From Osmia lignaria lignaria (taxonomy: Eukaryota; Arthropoda; Insecta; Hymenoptera; Megachilidae): a DNA stretch of 64,000 bases. The notes under the pieces are model-generated. The model made no database searches and was not told where the DNA came from. It was given only the letters and a program-made list of their open reading frames with translations. The DNA is taken from positions 4,588,001 to 4,652,000 of the forward strand of contig NC_135043.1 of the NCBI RefSeq assembly GCF_051020975.1. The letters are read 5' to 3'. Position 1 is the stretch's first letter. Each line of letters begins with the position of its first letter. The position numbers and the translations under genes are program-made. Of the stretch, positions 11,143-24,700 are shown piece by piece.

Positions 11143-14100
11143 CTTCTCTTCGGCATCTCATAAACCGAAAAAGGGGAAAAGAAACTAGGGGTGTTTTCTC
11201 TTTGGTCCGTTGAATGTTACCTTTGTATTTAGCCGTGACGAAGACGGCTACAACGGAACGAAGAAGAAGAAGAGCGCAGTGAAACCGGGCTGCCTTGATG
11301 CGATAACATTGGATCTGATGTGGATTACGGCGTACATTGTCGGATTGTGCTTCATAGCGATTTTCGTCGACGTTCTGGTGATCTTGTCTATTGGAATGCT
11401 TTTACGGAAAACCGATTGGAGGAACGAATGATTGGGGAGTAATTTCATCGTTCGATGCACTGGATTCACTGCAATACGCGTTTCCATTGGCAAATTGTGG
11501 CTTGGAAATATTTTATTTTTAAATAATGAAGGAAACTGCAATGTATATTCAATTTATAGTTTGAAAATATTGTTATCGATAATAAAATTCATAGTTTCGA
11601 AATTGTTACGTTGTCGCATAAAATAGGAACAACGTAGCAAAAGATAAGCAAGCTTCCTAGATTCTCGGTGATGGAAACTTATGTTGCTGGATTACGTTTT
11701 GTAGCAAGCTCGATCAAAGTTGCCTTCGCTGTTGGAGTTACCTCGTGAGTGTACCGTAAGTTTCAGATTAATCTAATCCTTGAATAATAAATAAAGCAGC
11801 CGGTTGAAGCAATCGATATGCAACTTTCTGATTGAACAGCGTACCGTGTTTTTTTTTTTCATTCTTCTCACGTTATGGAATCAGGAAAATTGAAATCTAT
11901 TCAACGAATCATTTATTTATTTATTTATAAAAGCAAACGTGCCCGGAATATCGATAATTCCGGCGTTAAATGTAGTTTCTTCTTTTTAAGTATCCATATT
12001 TCTTCTCTCTCATTTGTCACAGTCGATTGGATTATCTCGGTACAATGATTTCCCCGTTGATTCCTCGAAAAGAGTGTAGCAATCGCAGCAGATAATCGAG
12101 CTGTTCCTCGCAACGTTACACCGATGAATAATCGATGAACGTCGAATTATCATAATTTACCGAGTACAAGGCTGTATTATCTCGGTTGGGTTTGATTCGC
12201 CTCGATCGAATCTATTTTCTTCAGATTTCTTTTCTAACCGATCGCGAACACAGAAGACACGACGAGGAAGAAAAAGGCGTAGAAATATACTTACCTTCCT
12301 CAGTTTCTTGATGGAAAAAATTGATCGAGTCTGTTGCTTTTGTGTTGGACGACAATGGAGGGACGCGAGATCCGTGGAAAAACAGGATATCCTGATGAGA
12401 TAACATCGAAGATCGCGGCATACGTTATCGAATTTTCTTCATGGAAATAGTTGGCGTCCAGTTTTCGACAAGAATAGCCAGCACGAAATTCTTTCCTGCA
12501 TCCTCGAAACTGTTCGGGATTGATTTGTTCTCGGGCTACGTCTTCGGATCGAACGAAACTTCGTCGCAGGACTTAAATTCACTGACTGTTTCCGTCTCCT
12601 ATCGTCGATCGAATCAGAGGGAAAAATGCGAGGGGACGGGAAACGTGAAACACGGTTCGTTCTTTCTTGGGGAAGGTCAATGAGGTGGGAGGGTGAATTT
12701 ATCGATGGAATTGGGGCGAATCATTAATCAGAGTTTGCGATTTATCGTGGCTGGAGATTAGAGAGTTGTCGGCGTTGCTACTATCGCTGAACTTTGAAGT
12801 TTCAGCTTGTACGAAATGAATGTGTGACTGCTGTGTTTGCTGGATGATTTGTTCTTAGAAATTGTGGTAGGAAACGTGCCTCATTTAACTTTGCTTAATT
12901 TATTTATTTTCGATCCCGAAGAAATCGCATTTTATCTTTGATCAATTTGAAAATCAAAGTGCAATTTTAACACTTTAATTTCGTTCGAGAGTAAGATCCT
13001 CCTAAGAGCATAGCCTGAAACAAGCGAGGCACGTTGCAAAACCTGATAACAACCATTAATCAAATTGATCGACGTTGCTTTAGAGCCGCCGTCTCAACAT
13101 CGTAAACCGATATAATAAATTTTATTTCAATCTGGATGGTTCTAACAAAGCGACCGAGCAAAGACAAAGGCTCTCAAGCAGGTATAAAGGTAAAAGGAGC
13201 CACGTTGAGATAATTAGACGAGACACCCGCGACAACCAAAAAGCCTCATTGTGATTCCAAATGCTGAGACGGGTCTCTCCTCGATCGTATTATCCGTTTT
13301 CATTGAAATTACAATCTTTAGGGTATCCGTCAGCCCAACTTTACTTAACAATAGAATGTTGAATTCATTAAAAATCTGATCTCTCATGAAAGAATCTCTT
13401 GTGCAATTCGAACGAGGCATGAGAATGTCTTCTCTCGATCTTCAATGGGAAAATTTTATTTGAATGAAAATAGGATCTTTTTTTAACGTTTCTGGAATCG
13501 AACACAGTTGGGATAGTTTTACGAGCGAACAAAGGGATCGCTGATTAACGAAGGAAACCGATACAAAGTGGTCGAATAATTTTTCCATCAGACGAAGAAA
13601 AGGGAATGGAAGGATCGGGAAGGGTGTAATTTATTTCATTAGGAACAGAATGGCGATAATCACGACGAACGTACGAGAAGAAAAACCGTGGCAACCGGCC
13701 ACCTGATACGATCCTCCCTTTCACCGACCTCATGAATTATAGAGGCAACCCCTCAAGTGTCGTTAACCGCTTCAAAATTCACCCACGAGCTATCGATTTT
13801 ACCCAGATAGGCCCTGTTACCTCTTTCATCCCCTTTCGACGACGTTAAACGCTGGAAAATTGAACGATTAGCTGTTAGGCAAAGATCGATGGATCTTTTC
13901 GTCGCTCGTTTCTCCGTACTCTTCGGCTTCACAAATTGTCAATGATAAATGGATTCAAGAGAAACTTACAGATTGTAAATTATTTGAATGATTTATTAAG
14001 AAGACAACCCATTTCTATAGGAGTTCTAAATTTCTTTAATATTTCGCTAGCTAAATTTGTTTAATTTTCAATTTCGAAAATGATGAAATGTAGGAGGATG

Positions 14101-17100
14101 CTTAATTATTCGTTATAACAATGTCGACAGAGTAGTTAGAACTACTCTTAATCCCCTTCACGGTTCATTATTTCGCTTCTGTTTCGCGTAACCGTGCAGC
14201 AAGCAAAATGAAGAGACATGTATCTTGCTGTAGCTGCTGAGTCTCGAAACGAAGGGACGAAAGCACCCTTTGAAGGACAGGGATGAAGCTTATCCCTACG
14301 ATGTTATCTCGGAAAGTCTTGGAGACACAGTACGCCTTTCAATAGAGTTGAAACGTTGATACTCTCCACCACTGTTACGTACACTTTGATTTTATCGTTC
14401 GGTTCAATTTGCTTCATCTATAGAATTTATCTTGGAAAGAATTAATACCTAAATTAATCATTTGACTATTCGAATAGAAAAATGTGATGAAAATTGAATA
14501 AAAATTCGAAGGATTATTTTGAAACTACGAATCAAATTTTCCTTTATTGAAATAATATTTTCGACGGACTTTGTCATACTAGTCACTGCGATTTTCACCA
14601 TCCAGAAGATAATCAAATTGTATAGTTCGGTAAGCAAGATTTCCCTTTGCGATAACAATGATCCTGCCGCGAACGAAAGCGTTGATAGGCGTTATCCTGG
14701 CTTCAAGTGGAAACGGCCACATTCCGCCAGTCGTATCAGTCAGAGTTCTTCCGTGAACGACGGATTATCGAGGCTCGAACCGTTTACACCGTCGCTCCAT
14801 TATCGTCCGGTCGATTCGATTTCGTCGTCGGAGCGGACAATGGTCCGCTTTGCAGGATGGCCACGCGATTGACTGACCGACAGGAATCGATGAACCCGCG
14901 AAACGACCTGGGGATCGTTCGAGAGAACAAAGTCTACGGGAAAACGTGTGTCGATGCCGATCTTGGGGCTGGAACTGCTCGATTCTTCCTTCCACGGTAA
15001 TTTCCAAGAACGTATTCTCCTCGAGGGTGAGTTTTATGATGTTCGGGGAAAATGGGTCGTTTGCGCGTTTCTCGAGATTGATGATGTTTGGTCGTCTACA
15101 TTGGGAATAAAGAAGAGGGTACAAATAATTGATGTTCGAATGCTGATCGATGCTTTGCAATCAGATATTACAACGAGGGAATAAACAGAGCAGGGGATGA
15201 AAGAAACAATTGCCGGTGTAACATCGCTCTTAATTAACTGTTAATTAAAGTCACTTGTGTATCACAGTTTGGTTGTTATGGAATTTTCTTCAGTGCTTAC
15301 TGATTTAGGTTTCATTGTGGATGAAATTGAAATTAGCAAAATTACTATTATAGATTAATTTATAGACAGCAGCTGGGTGAAATGGTACGAGTGAAATGTA
15401 CAGGATGCGAAAACATTGGATTTTCCGGCAGGACGTCGCGGGTGCAATCACGGCAATTTAAAATTCTGTATGATAATGGCCGTCGCCGGACGGGGATCAG
15501 AGGGATTCTCATTTTCCAGACGGCCGGTGGAGCATTGCACGCGCGGATCGCACGCGCTTTCACTAATTTCCAAGCGCAATTACAGCACGATCAAACGACA
15601 CGCTCGTCCTGCCCGAAAAAAATCCCATTTACGCCTCGTTCGTGCCGCGACAGGTGAATATTTGAAACGCTGCTGAAACCTCTGTGGACATTCATCTCGT
15701 ATACATCCACGTTCCGTGCCAATTAAATAAAATAACTGCAACTGTTTGAAAATTAATAATTCATCACGCTCGTTGTCATTTTGAAAAATTTCGTATTCTC
15801 GGTTGCGATACATTTTTAAAATATGGTTATTCTGTAAAACCTTTTCACGTAGAATTACCCTCTTGTGCCTTATTTCCACCCCGCGTTTTACGACGTTCTA
15901 TACGTGACACCGATAGCAAATTATATTTTTCGTGGGGTCCTGATCGGTTTACGATGATTAAGAATCGTCACCTGACAGATTCCTCCTCTCGCGTCGACGA
16001 GGGGGTATAAGGACAAAAATAGAACGGTAAAGGTAAATTCGGGCGATAAATTTACTCTCCGGGGGAATATTTGGTGGAATGATCGATGAACGAACGGATA
16101 CCAACACGAACGGGGTGAGAAATTTAACGTTTCGTTGTTCGAGACAGGCTGGAGTGCGTTCGTTACGCTTCTCGAATTCGATATTCGATTTCGCTCGATC
16201 TCGTAGAGATGCGATATTGAAGTATCGCTCGGGTTGCAAGCATTGCAACCATCCCTCCTCTCCCTCTCATCTGGAAAATTTCGAATACGTCCATTTAATT
16301 TAATTAAAATGTTTCGGTAATCTCGATGCGATTTCCTGTCCGGCTTTTAATCGACGTTACGCACGAGGACAATGCTTTATTGCTCTGACAGAATGATATT
16401 ATAATGGAACCATTTAGTGGATTTCGATTCGTAGAAAATGTTGGGAATTTTCGAATTTCTTTGTTATTCAAATCTTTTTAAATTTTCCATTATTCAAATA
16501 TTAAATTTTCAAAAAACTTTATCCATCATTTTATCTCTATATCAAAATAATTTCTACACACATTTAACTGAAAGCTCAGCCTGTTTAAAACACAGCTGCC
16601 TCTATCGATCCGTCGCGTCATTTTCCATCGCACGTAACTACGTTACGGCCACTGTAAAACTCGCGAATCGCTCATCAAATATTTCGATCGCCATCTAATC
16701 GTATCCCCATCACGTAAACGTAATAAAAAGTAATTTTTTCCTTTCTTACCGGCTGTCGTGTTTCTTTTAGAGCGAATGCTAATCACGGTATTATTCATTC
16801 GCCGTAAATGTAACGTGCCCCTATCGTTTCTCGAGATAATTAAAGCCTTGTTTCTGATCGATAATAATTATTAAAACTTCGATGGAACGAGAATTTTCAT
16901 AGAATTTTCAATGCGAACAAATCTAGCTGAGATTTTTATGATGTGACCAAGAGTAAGGAACGAAAGGGAACCTATTGACGACGGGCTAGCATTTAATTTA
17001 GGAAAAGCTACAGGCTCGTCAGATACTCGTTTTCCGTCGAGTTTCTCTGCACGGTTTCATATTCATGATTCTATGGGGAGCATATATTTATGTGACGGGA

Positions 17101-18756
17101 CGTGGACGGCCGTGCTGTTGCCGCACCTGCATTTACACCGCTAATATATCGTAATGAGAGTCGGACTGTTTGGCAGACGGTAAATCAGTGTGTAATTCAT
17201 CATGGTACATAGTAGCTCGTTTTCCACTGAATTAATAACCATATCTGTAACGTTAATCGATGTATGACTTATCATCGTGAAAGTCTTAACCATTACATTA
17301 TTTAATTTAAAGTACACCTTTTCTGTGAAAACAAAAGTTTAGAAGCAATTCTCCTTTGGTATGTTTGATAATTATCAAAAAATTAATGAAATAATCTCTA
17401 AAAGGAATAAAGAGGAACGCATGCTGGCGAGATGGTAATGTAAACATACATTTGCCGCGCGAAACGCTGAAGAGAAACGTCGCGAGACCTAATCCCCTAA
17501 TCACTTTAAGACCCATTAATATCATGGCAAATTCCGTGCATAGAGAAACAGACATCCAAGGGGATCAGCGTTAATGTAAACCGTGGACGAACGCGATTAT
17601 ATTTTCATCCGTTGGATGATGAATAGAAATTACCTTGTTACCTGTCAAAGGTGGAACAGCATCGTTGCTCGGCAAATCGTCGTCCATCGTTTCTCTGTGC
17701 GCGGCCACGTGTACGTAGCAGAATTTTTTTAATCGAACCCCACCGTGGTCCGAACGCTGTGGACCGGTGAAAAATTCACAGCTTAATCCGGATACAGGAT
17801 TTTATATCCATTTGAGAGACGGCCATACGCCGTTGACAGGTTCGAGTTAGCCCAGATTCGCTTGCCGACGAGTTTTCAACCGGTGTCATTTCCCGCCGCC
17901 ACTTTCCACCGTTTCAGTGATTTCCGGCACGGTGAACCGGATGGAAAACGCGGCCCGCAGACAGCTCTTCGTTGATCCCCCGTGTTTTCTTTCTGTTTTC
18001 CAATCGCAGAGAACGCTATTCGCTTCTGAAAAACTGAAAACCGTACAGTTATCGCGCGTCCAATAGCCGATTTTCGAACGTAGCGAGTTTTAAAATTCTC
18101 CATAAAGTTCATTTTTCCCGCTTAACGCTCGTTCCGCTAAATTGACCATTTGGTTCGAAATATAAAAAAGAAAAAGAAATGAATTTTTCGGAGGAAGAAT
18201 AATGTAACAGCATATTTTCAAATTTATGAGACGGGATATTTTAGCCAATTAAATCTCGTCCGCCGTCAAACGCAACGGTTCCAGCGTCTTGCATCTCCTG
18301 AAAAGAAGATTCTGACGGGTCATCAGAGAAAATCAAGAAGGAAAAACGATTTTGCAACGAAAATTGTTGAAGGAAGGTGTTCTGGTGTGGCGGTTGAGCG
18401 AACGGAGAGACGGGAGACACGGTTCGTGTCAGGACGATCTAATAACCGAGGAAAAAAGGCATCAGATTAAATGCGACGTGACGCGACGCTTTACGTTCAT
18501 CCGGCTACGAGAAAATTCACCGTCCCTTGGCTATGGGACATAATAACGTGGAAGCGTGTCGTATGCGTGCTAAGCGAAACGCAAATATTTACTCTAAACC
18601 CGAGGTCCCATCCGAATATCATCAACAGCGATGCACCAGGATCGCAAAATATTGCGCTTCGTTATTTAACATCTTCTGGAAACGACCTACCTCTTTCAGC
18701 TTGTGAAAACAGACCGAATACCCTCGAAATAATTTGAATCACTACATCGATGAGAT
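11143..18756. other. Gene-free stretch apart from one possible exon
   Basis: This is mostly AT-rich DNA. A CpG-richer patch at 14670-15030 has overlapping open frames on both strands and a donor-like AGG|GTGAGT at 15027, but no recognisable product. The possible small exon on the - strand (12295-12391) is listed separately. No tRNA or other RNA gene is seen. Confidence 0.35.
12295..12391 (-). CDS. Possible small internal exon (97 nt), unrecognised
   Basis: On the - strand an acceptor-like TGTTATCTCATCAG ends at 12392, and a strong donor, GAGGAAG|GTAAGTAT, starts at 12294. Between them are 97 bases, open in two of three frames. One frame reads DILFFHGSRVPPLSSNTKAT and continues to HQETEE. The same frame also has an ATG at 12421. 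I recognise no family and no partner exon was found, so this may be a chance pairing of splice-like sites. The donor is one of the best matches to GTAAGTAT in the window. Confidence 0.15.
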
Positions 18757-18777
18757 TCATTATCTCGGAGATAATGA
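18757..18777. promoter_or_regulatory. 21-bp palindrome holding paired GATA sites
   Basis: TCATTATCTC and GAGATAATGA form perfect 10-base arms around one central G. Each arm carries a GATA-factor core, TTATCT on one side and AGATAA on the other, arranged divergently. Palindromic GATA sites are a known high-affinity arrangement for two-finger GATA proteins. Binding here is inferred. Confidence 0.35.
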
Positions 18778-21700
18778 TTTTTATACTACAATTAGATTTT
18801 ACCTTATACCAATTTAATTGCAATTTATCGTTCAGTTGTATAAATGTTATATTTAGTTGAAATGTTTGACTGTTTACACGCGATCGTGCAAACTTTCGAA
18901 ACGCGAACGGAAATCGATACAGCAGTAGCTCAAAAGTGTAGCGGCGTTTTTCGAGAGATTAATATCGCAATATCTTCTGCTGTCAAATATTTGGGGAAAA
19001 AATCCTGAAGGATTTCGGAATAATCTGAAAGTAAACAGACGAAGCAAACAAGATCAGTTTTTTTAAGAGAAAAGATTGAAATATTGCAAAAATAGTGATG
19101 ATTTCTGTACTGTTCAGCTTTGATGAAATAACCTTTCTTTTAAGCTACTTCTTTTCTTTATTTTAGCAACATATTGCAAATGGCACCTGTGAATTGGTAC
19201 GATTTGTTATTTTTTTACCTAGTATCATTGAAACTGAAAAGTTACAATTAATTTTCATTCTAGGAGTACATTTTCCAGCCTATCCATTATACTTCTTTGT
19301 CCATGCGTTCAATAGTGTTCCACGATTCGAAAATGGATATCAGACTTATCGAAAATCTGAAAATCCAGGGTGCAATGATGCGCGAAGGGGTTGAATTTTA
19401 GGCGCTTCGATATGAAAAGGGGTGAAAATGGGGTGAACGCGTCCAGGTTCACCACTATGCCAGGTCCATCGAAAAGAACTTTCATTTTTCCCCGGAATCG
19501 ATAATTGTTTGCTGCCAGCTAGCGATGGCTTCGATATACTTGGAATTCTTTTGGACAACTTTGATAGTAAATCGTGTGATAGAAAAAGTCGTGTTGAGAT
19601 TTATCAAAGATCGAAAGTTCTCCGACACAAGTTTCGTTTAGTGAAATTGAAAAACCTTCGAAAAACATGGTCCTCCTTGAAACTCTGGAAATCTTTGAAA
19701 GTCGTATTGTCGATAAATTTTTTTTAACTAAAAGTTTCTTGTAATCTACAGAATTAAGTTTTCGATCCTGTCGAGGGAGAATTTTTCTCAAAGATTTACC
19801 TCTCTTGTTAGTAATTTTGTAACAAATCAAGAATATGAGAAGTTGTTCGAAAACTCGTGATGAAAAGTGATCGAGTTTCCATCGCTAGTCAGTTCGCAAC
19901 GCTGGCATCGATTCGTGCGATGAAGACAGTTAATTGATACAGTACAATGCGTTCATATTTCGGCCAGTCGGCGATTTCAATGGCGGAATTTCCGGCCGGA
20001 AGCCGCGTGGCCATTGAGCGCTCTAATACGAAGTTTTTAACGCGACAGGGCTTTAAGACTGGCTCGTTCGAATAGAGAACGATTTCACACCGAATGCCCG
20101 CTCGCAAACTACCCACGTGCGTACATCACACCCTTCTCTCCTCTATTTTTCCCTCGTTTTTTTTTTTTGCACGCTTCTCTCCCTTTTTTTTGCTTCTAAA
20201 TAAAAATCGTCGATCCGGCATGGTTTTCCGTGCCAACTGCAATTTCACGTTCGTCCACAGTTTTCGCTGCTTGAGCGTAAATGTCCGTGATAAACGCGAG
20301 TTTGGTTTTTCGAATAGAAAAACAGAGGAAAAAAATTTCACAACGGAAAATAGAGAATATTTATTTATTTGCCGACATAAAGGAACCTGATCCATTGAAT
20401 TATGTTTCTATAATTTTGAAGCGAATTTGCAGGATAATTAAGGAAACGGAAAATTGTTTAAATTTGTATTCATCAATCTATTTGATCAAGAGAAACAGTT
20501 TTCATGTTCGCTCGGTATTTTTTCATTATCCTTCAGATTGATTTTCATTTCTTTCCTCTTGCAGGATCTTATTAATCCCAATGGTGCTTCCGATTGCTTC
20601 CTCCTTCTTTTCTCTTTTCGTCCCCGATTGTTCTACTTCCTTCATACATAATGATCGAAAGAACGTTCGATTCAATTCGATGAAATTGGAAACTTCTGAC
20701 TCGCGCGATTTTGCATTAATCGCGCGATCGCTTCGAGCATCCTACCCGTTCGGTTATGAAAGTTCATTTTTCTTTTCGCGCAACGCCTCGAAACGTCGAG
20801 CTTTTTTTTGCCGGCTTGAATTTATCGAGACCAGGTATCGATTCGTGTTTATAGTCCAGCATCTGAGCGAACCGTGTATTTATTCGTATCCGAGGTAACT
20901 CTCGCATCCTCCTCTTCAACACCGCGAACTAATGGAAACAATAATAAACATCGACTTTTAATATCCTCGGATAACATTCAATACCGATGAAAGTTTCAAA
21001 TTCGGTGCTGGTAATTGAGAAAGAGAGGGTACGATATATCACGATTGGAAGGGAAAATTGAGATTTCCGTTTGCTTAATTAATCATTTTTCGCTTCAGTA
21101 ATTAAGAGAACTGCTCGATTTGCTGAAGTGTTTGATATGAAACTTTTTAATAATAATTCAAGAGGTGAGGAATGGAAAAGTTTGAACAAACAATTTCTCT
21201 TTCTCTTGAAAGAACCTAATCGAATAGAAGGTTCGATGGTACGTTTCGGAACTCTCTTTTGTCTCGAGGAAACGAAATAATGGATTTCCAGGGTGTTGAA
21301 CGAGCCAGCGGACCGGCAGCCATGGAATTAGATGGTACCTCGAAAATGGAAGAGGTAGTTGATGAATGTTGCCCCGGTGAAACACGGTTAACGCGGTTCG
21401 ATGAATTATGAACAATTCCACCGGACACGTCGATCGCTGGATTTAATTATTGACGTACCGAGGAAAGTATTAATTGAACTGCGGCAGAATTTTATATTTT
21501 AATGACTTGCTCCGTATCATGGAGCTCGCTGAATAAATTGTAATCGTGGAATTTCGTGAATCCACAAGGGAACGTTATTTTTCTTTTTTTCATAAAACCT
21601 GTAATTAGATAATTATAGTTCGTAACGCGTGTAGGAATTATCAGAAAATGATGAAAAAAACGGAAAAGAAGATGAAGATGTTTGCAGAGAAATAACAGTA

Positions 21701-24700
21701 AAAGCAAATAGAGCAAAATGAGATCAGAGCGAGGGTAGTAAAAAAGGCAGAGCTTAATAAAATTCCAATTTAGAGGGATTACCGACGAAGAGCAAGCAAA
21801 GAGTCAGTGTCAGAGTAAGAATCTGGTATGAACGAAGACGGAACGAGAGAAGAGGGAAGTTATAGGTTTGAATAGAGAGAAATTACCTCGAAGAATCGAA
21901 ATTGTCGATCGCCACTTTGTATTCCAGCATTCCCGAAAAAGATAAAGAGATATCTTAAATTAGTTTTCAAGCTAACAATAGTAGAAGCGAAAAAAAAGCC
22001 TTGGATGGAAGCAAAAATGTACATAACGGCTCGTATCAGAATGTAACGATATCACAATACAAATGAAAAGGAAACAACGTGGTGGTTGAAAATTCGTATT
22101 GGCATTTATATGGTGGTCCGCGAGTGACGCGGAAGAAACGAATGTCCGTTCGGCCCTCGTACAATATGCACCCCTTTAAATAGCAATTTTACGATATCGT
22201 TTCGCGGCGTTTACCCCATAACGTATTACGAGCTGTACGCGAGTTGCACGGCTTGTAGCTACACAAATTACCCATTCGTACTCGCTTCCCTCTTTGTAGC
22301 TATATTCTTCTGCATACAGCGTCGAGGAGCGTTACTTTTCAAATTATACGAATCGCGTGTGTCTTTTGCAAAATCCGCCGTCGACTGTTTATTTCTGAAC
22401 GCTTCGATGGAAAGTACTTTGTTGCAAAAACGAACGAAAATAAGGTTTGTAATTTAATGGTGACTGCAAACTTCCATTCAGTGGATTTGTTAATTACACG
22501 ATGAGAAAGGTACATTCCATTTTCGATATTTTATCATTTTTTCAATGATTTAATATACAGAACTCGGTAAAGCTGATACGACCGAAGGATACATTAAAAC
22601 TCAAATGAAATAACGTATTCGTTTATGCCGATTTTACATGTTCCTCATGAATGATAGCAAATGAACGATGGTACAAATGGCTTTAATGAATCAGTGCTTT
22701 CATTCTACGAATGTTTGCGCGACTCGTTCGCGTTGATATTGTCTTTTTAAAACTGTGTCATGATTCGAAACGCGATTTGATTACAAGGGACAAAGAGAAA
22801 ATTCTTCCGTACCGTTTTAAAGAGTTAACCGAACGCTTGAAGTGAGACCGAAAGGAAAAGGAAAGAGTGAAGGATGGTAGAAGTGTCGGAAGGGGTTGCA
22901 GAAGGAGCGAACGACTGTGTCGTTGGATGTTAATGGCCGACGACGACGCTTCGGTACGTTTCGGCAAGTAAAACGAACGGACTGAGGGCAGATGAAGCGT
23001 CAAAGGGTGGCTGGCTAGGTGAGAAGGGTACTCGTTCGCGGAACGTGCTACACGAACGTAATTCCAGGGACGACAAAGGAACGGGGGGAAGTCGTATCAC
23101 GTAGGGAAGCCGGGGCCGCGTTTTAAGGCCACCACCTGAGATTCACTTCGCCCTGGGATCCGCACGAAATTTACTCCACCGCTGCGTGGGAATAAGAATT
23201 TATCGCCCGGACGAACAAACCTCCGCCATTCTACCAAAGGAACTGCTCGACTTTTTATTTCCTTTTGACCGTCAGACAGAAAAAAGAGAGCAGAGAGTGA
23301 ATGGACCAGCGGCTGGAAGATCGCTTTAATTTGATTTTCTTCCTTCGAAGCTCCTCCGTTTTGACTGAAACGAAAGTCGAGCCATTGGGAAAGAGTTAAA
23401 GAGGAAGAAGGAAAAAATCTTACACGAGTAAATTTACTCGAATGAATAATCCCAGGTACAAACATCACTGTCCTCCTCTTCCTCCTCCACCGTTTCTTGC
23501 TTCAATTATCGTTCAAGCAAGCCGAACAATTCTCTTTAGAATCCGTCGGTCATTATCAGAACGAAAAAGCGACGATTAAAACGGCCGAGACTCTTTCTTC
23601 GCCGGATTCAGGAGGCAGGACGTTAAATTAATTAATCAGCGAATTATACTATTAACGGGTTTATCTAATCGGTCCACCGCACCCTCGTACCAACCGCAGA
23701 ACTCATTTCCATCTGTTCGAAACGCCGCCGCGCCGCAACCGTTGGATAATCCCTGCGGAGGAACGCGGACGGATCGCGGACAATTCATGCTGCGATGATT
23801 TCCGGAATGAGGATTCTCTCGTTTCCATTCCTGGTCGCTGGAAAATTACTGTTTAAATCAAATCTCAAGAATCTTTTTCTCTTTTTCTCTGTCCGCCGAC
23901 CAACCGCGTTAAGGCGAATTTGCCAGCCTTTGTCTTCGTTTCAGTTCTGTGATTGTACACGGTGAGAAACAGGATACTTAAATGTCTTTCACTGGACTTG
24001 AAAATTTATTCGTGAAGAAAGTCATACAGTTGTCACCTTTATTTTAACCGGTATATTACATTTATTTCAGAATGTAATCGTCCGTTAAGAAAGATTTACC
24101 GGTACGAATCAGTGTAAACCAGCAATTCACGAAATAAACCATCTCGAATCTCTTGCTGAACTTCGCCACTCGAAAACTCAGTTTGGGAATTGGACACTCC
24201 GGGTGTGTAGGGGCTCTCGATTCAATGGCCTGCATCCTTCATAGACGTACTTTCCGTTGCTTGTCACGTTTCTGCTCTCGCTTTTCTTTCCTCCCCTTTC
24301 CTTTAGCAGCAACACGATTCACGCGTGCAATTCGATTTCCTTCGACGGTCTATAACGCGTCCCAATGAAACGAGATTCCCCTGAATTCCTCCCTCTTCCT
24401 CAGCAAACAATTATCGAGCAACCGTTCCTACGGATAGACAAGCATGTTCGCCACTCCAGATTTCACATTTCCTTCTCCATGGCTGCTTACACATTCACCT
24501 GTACTACTTGCTAATTTATCTGTCCGCTCGCCCTGATTCAATTTGTAGAAAAATTTTAATAGAGAGAAAGGGTGTAAATTATATGATAAACAAGGAATGT
24601 CATTTAGTATAATTGTGGACGTTTTAAAAGCAAGTATTATATTAATCTGGCAGAGCAGCTGAAAGCACGCAGTGTTGACACGAATTTTGTGTGCACGTGA

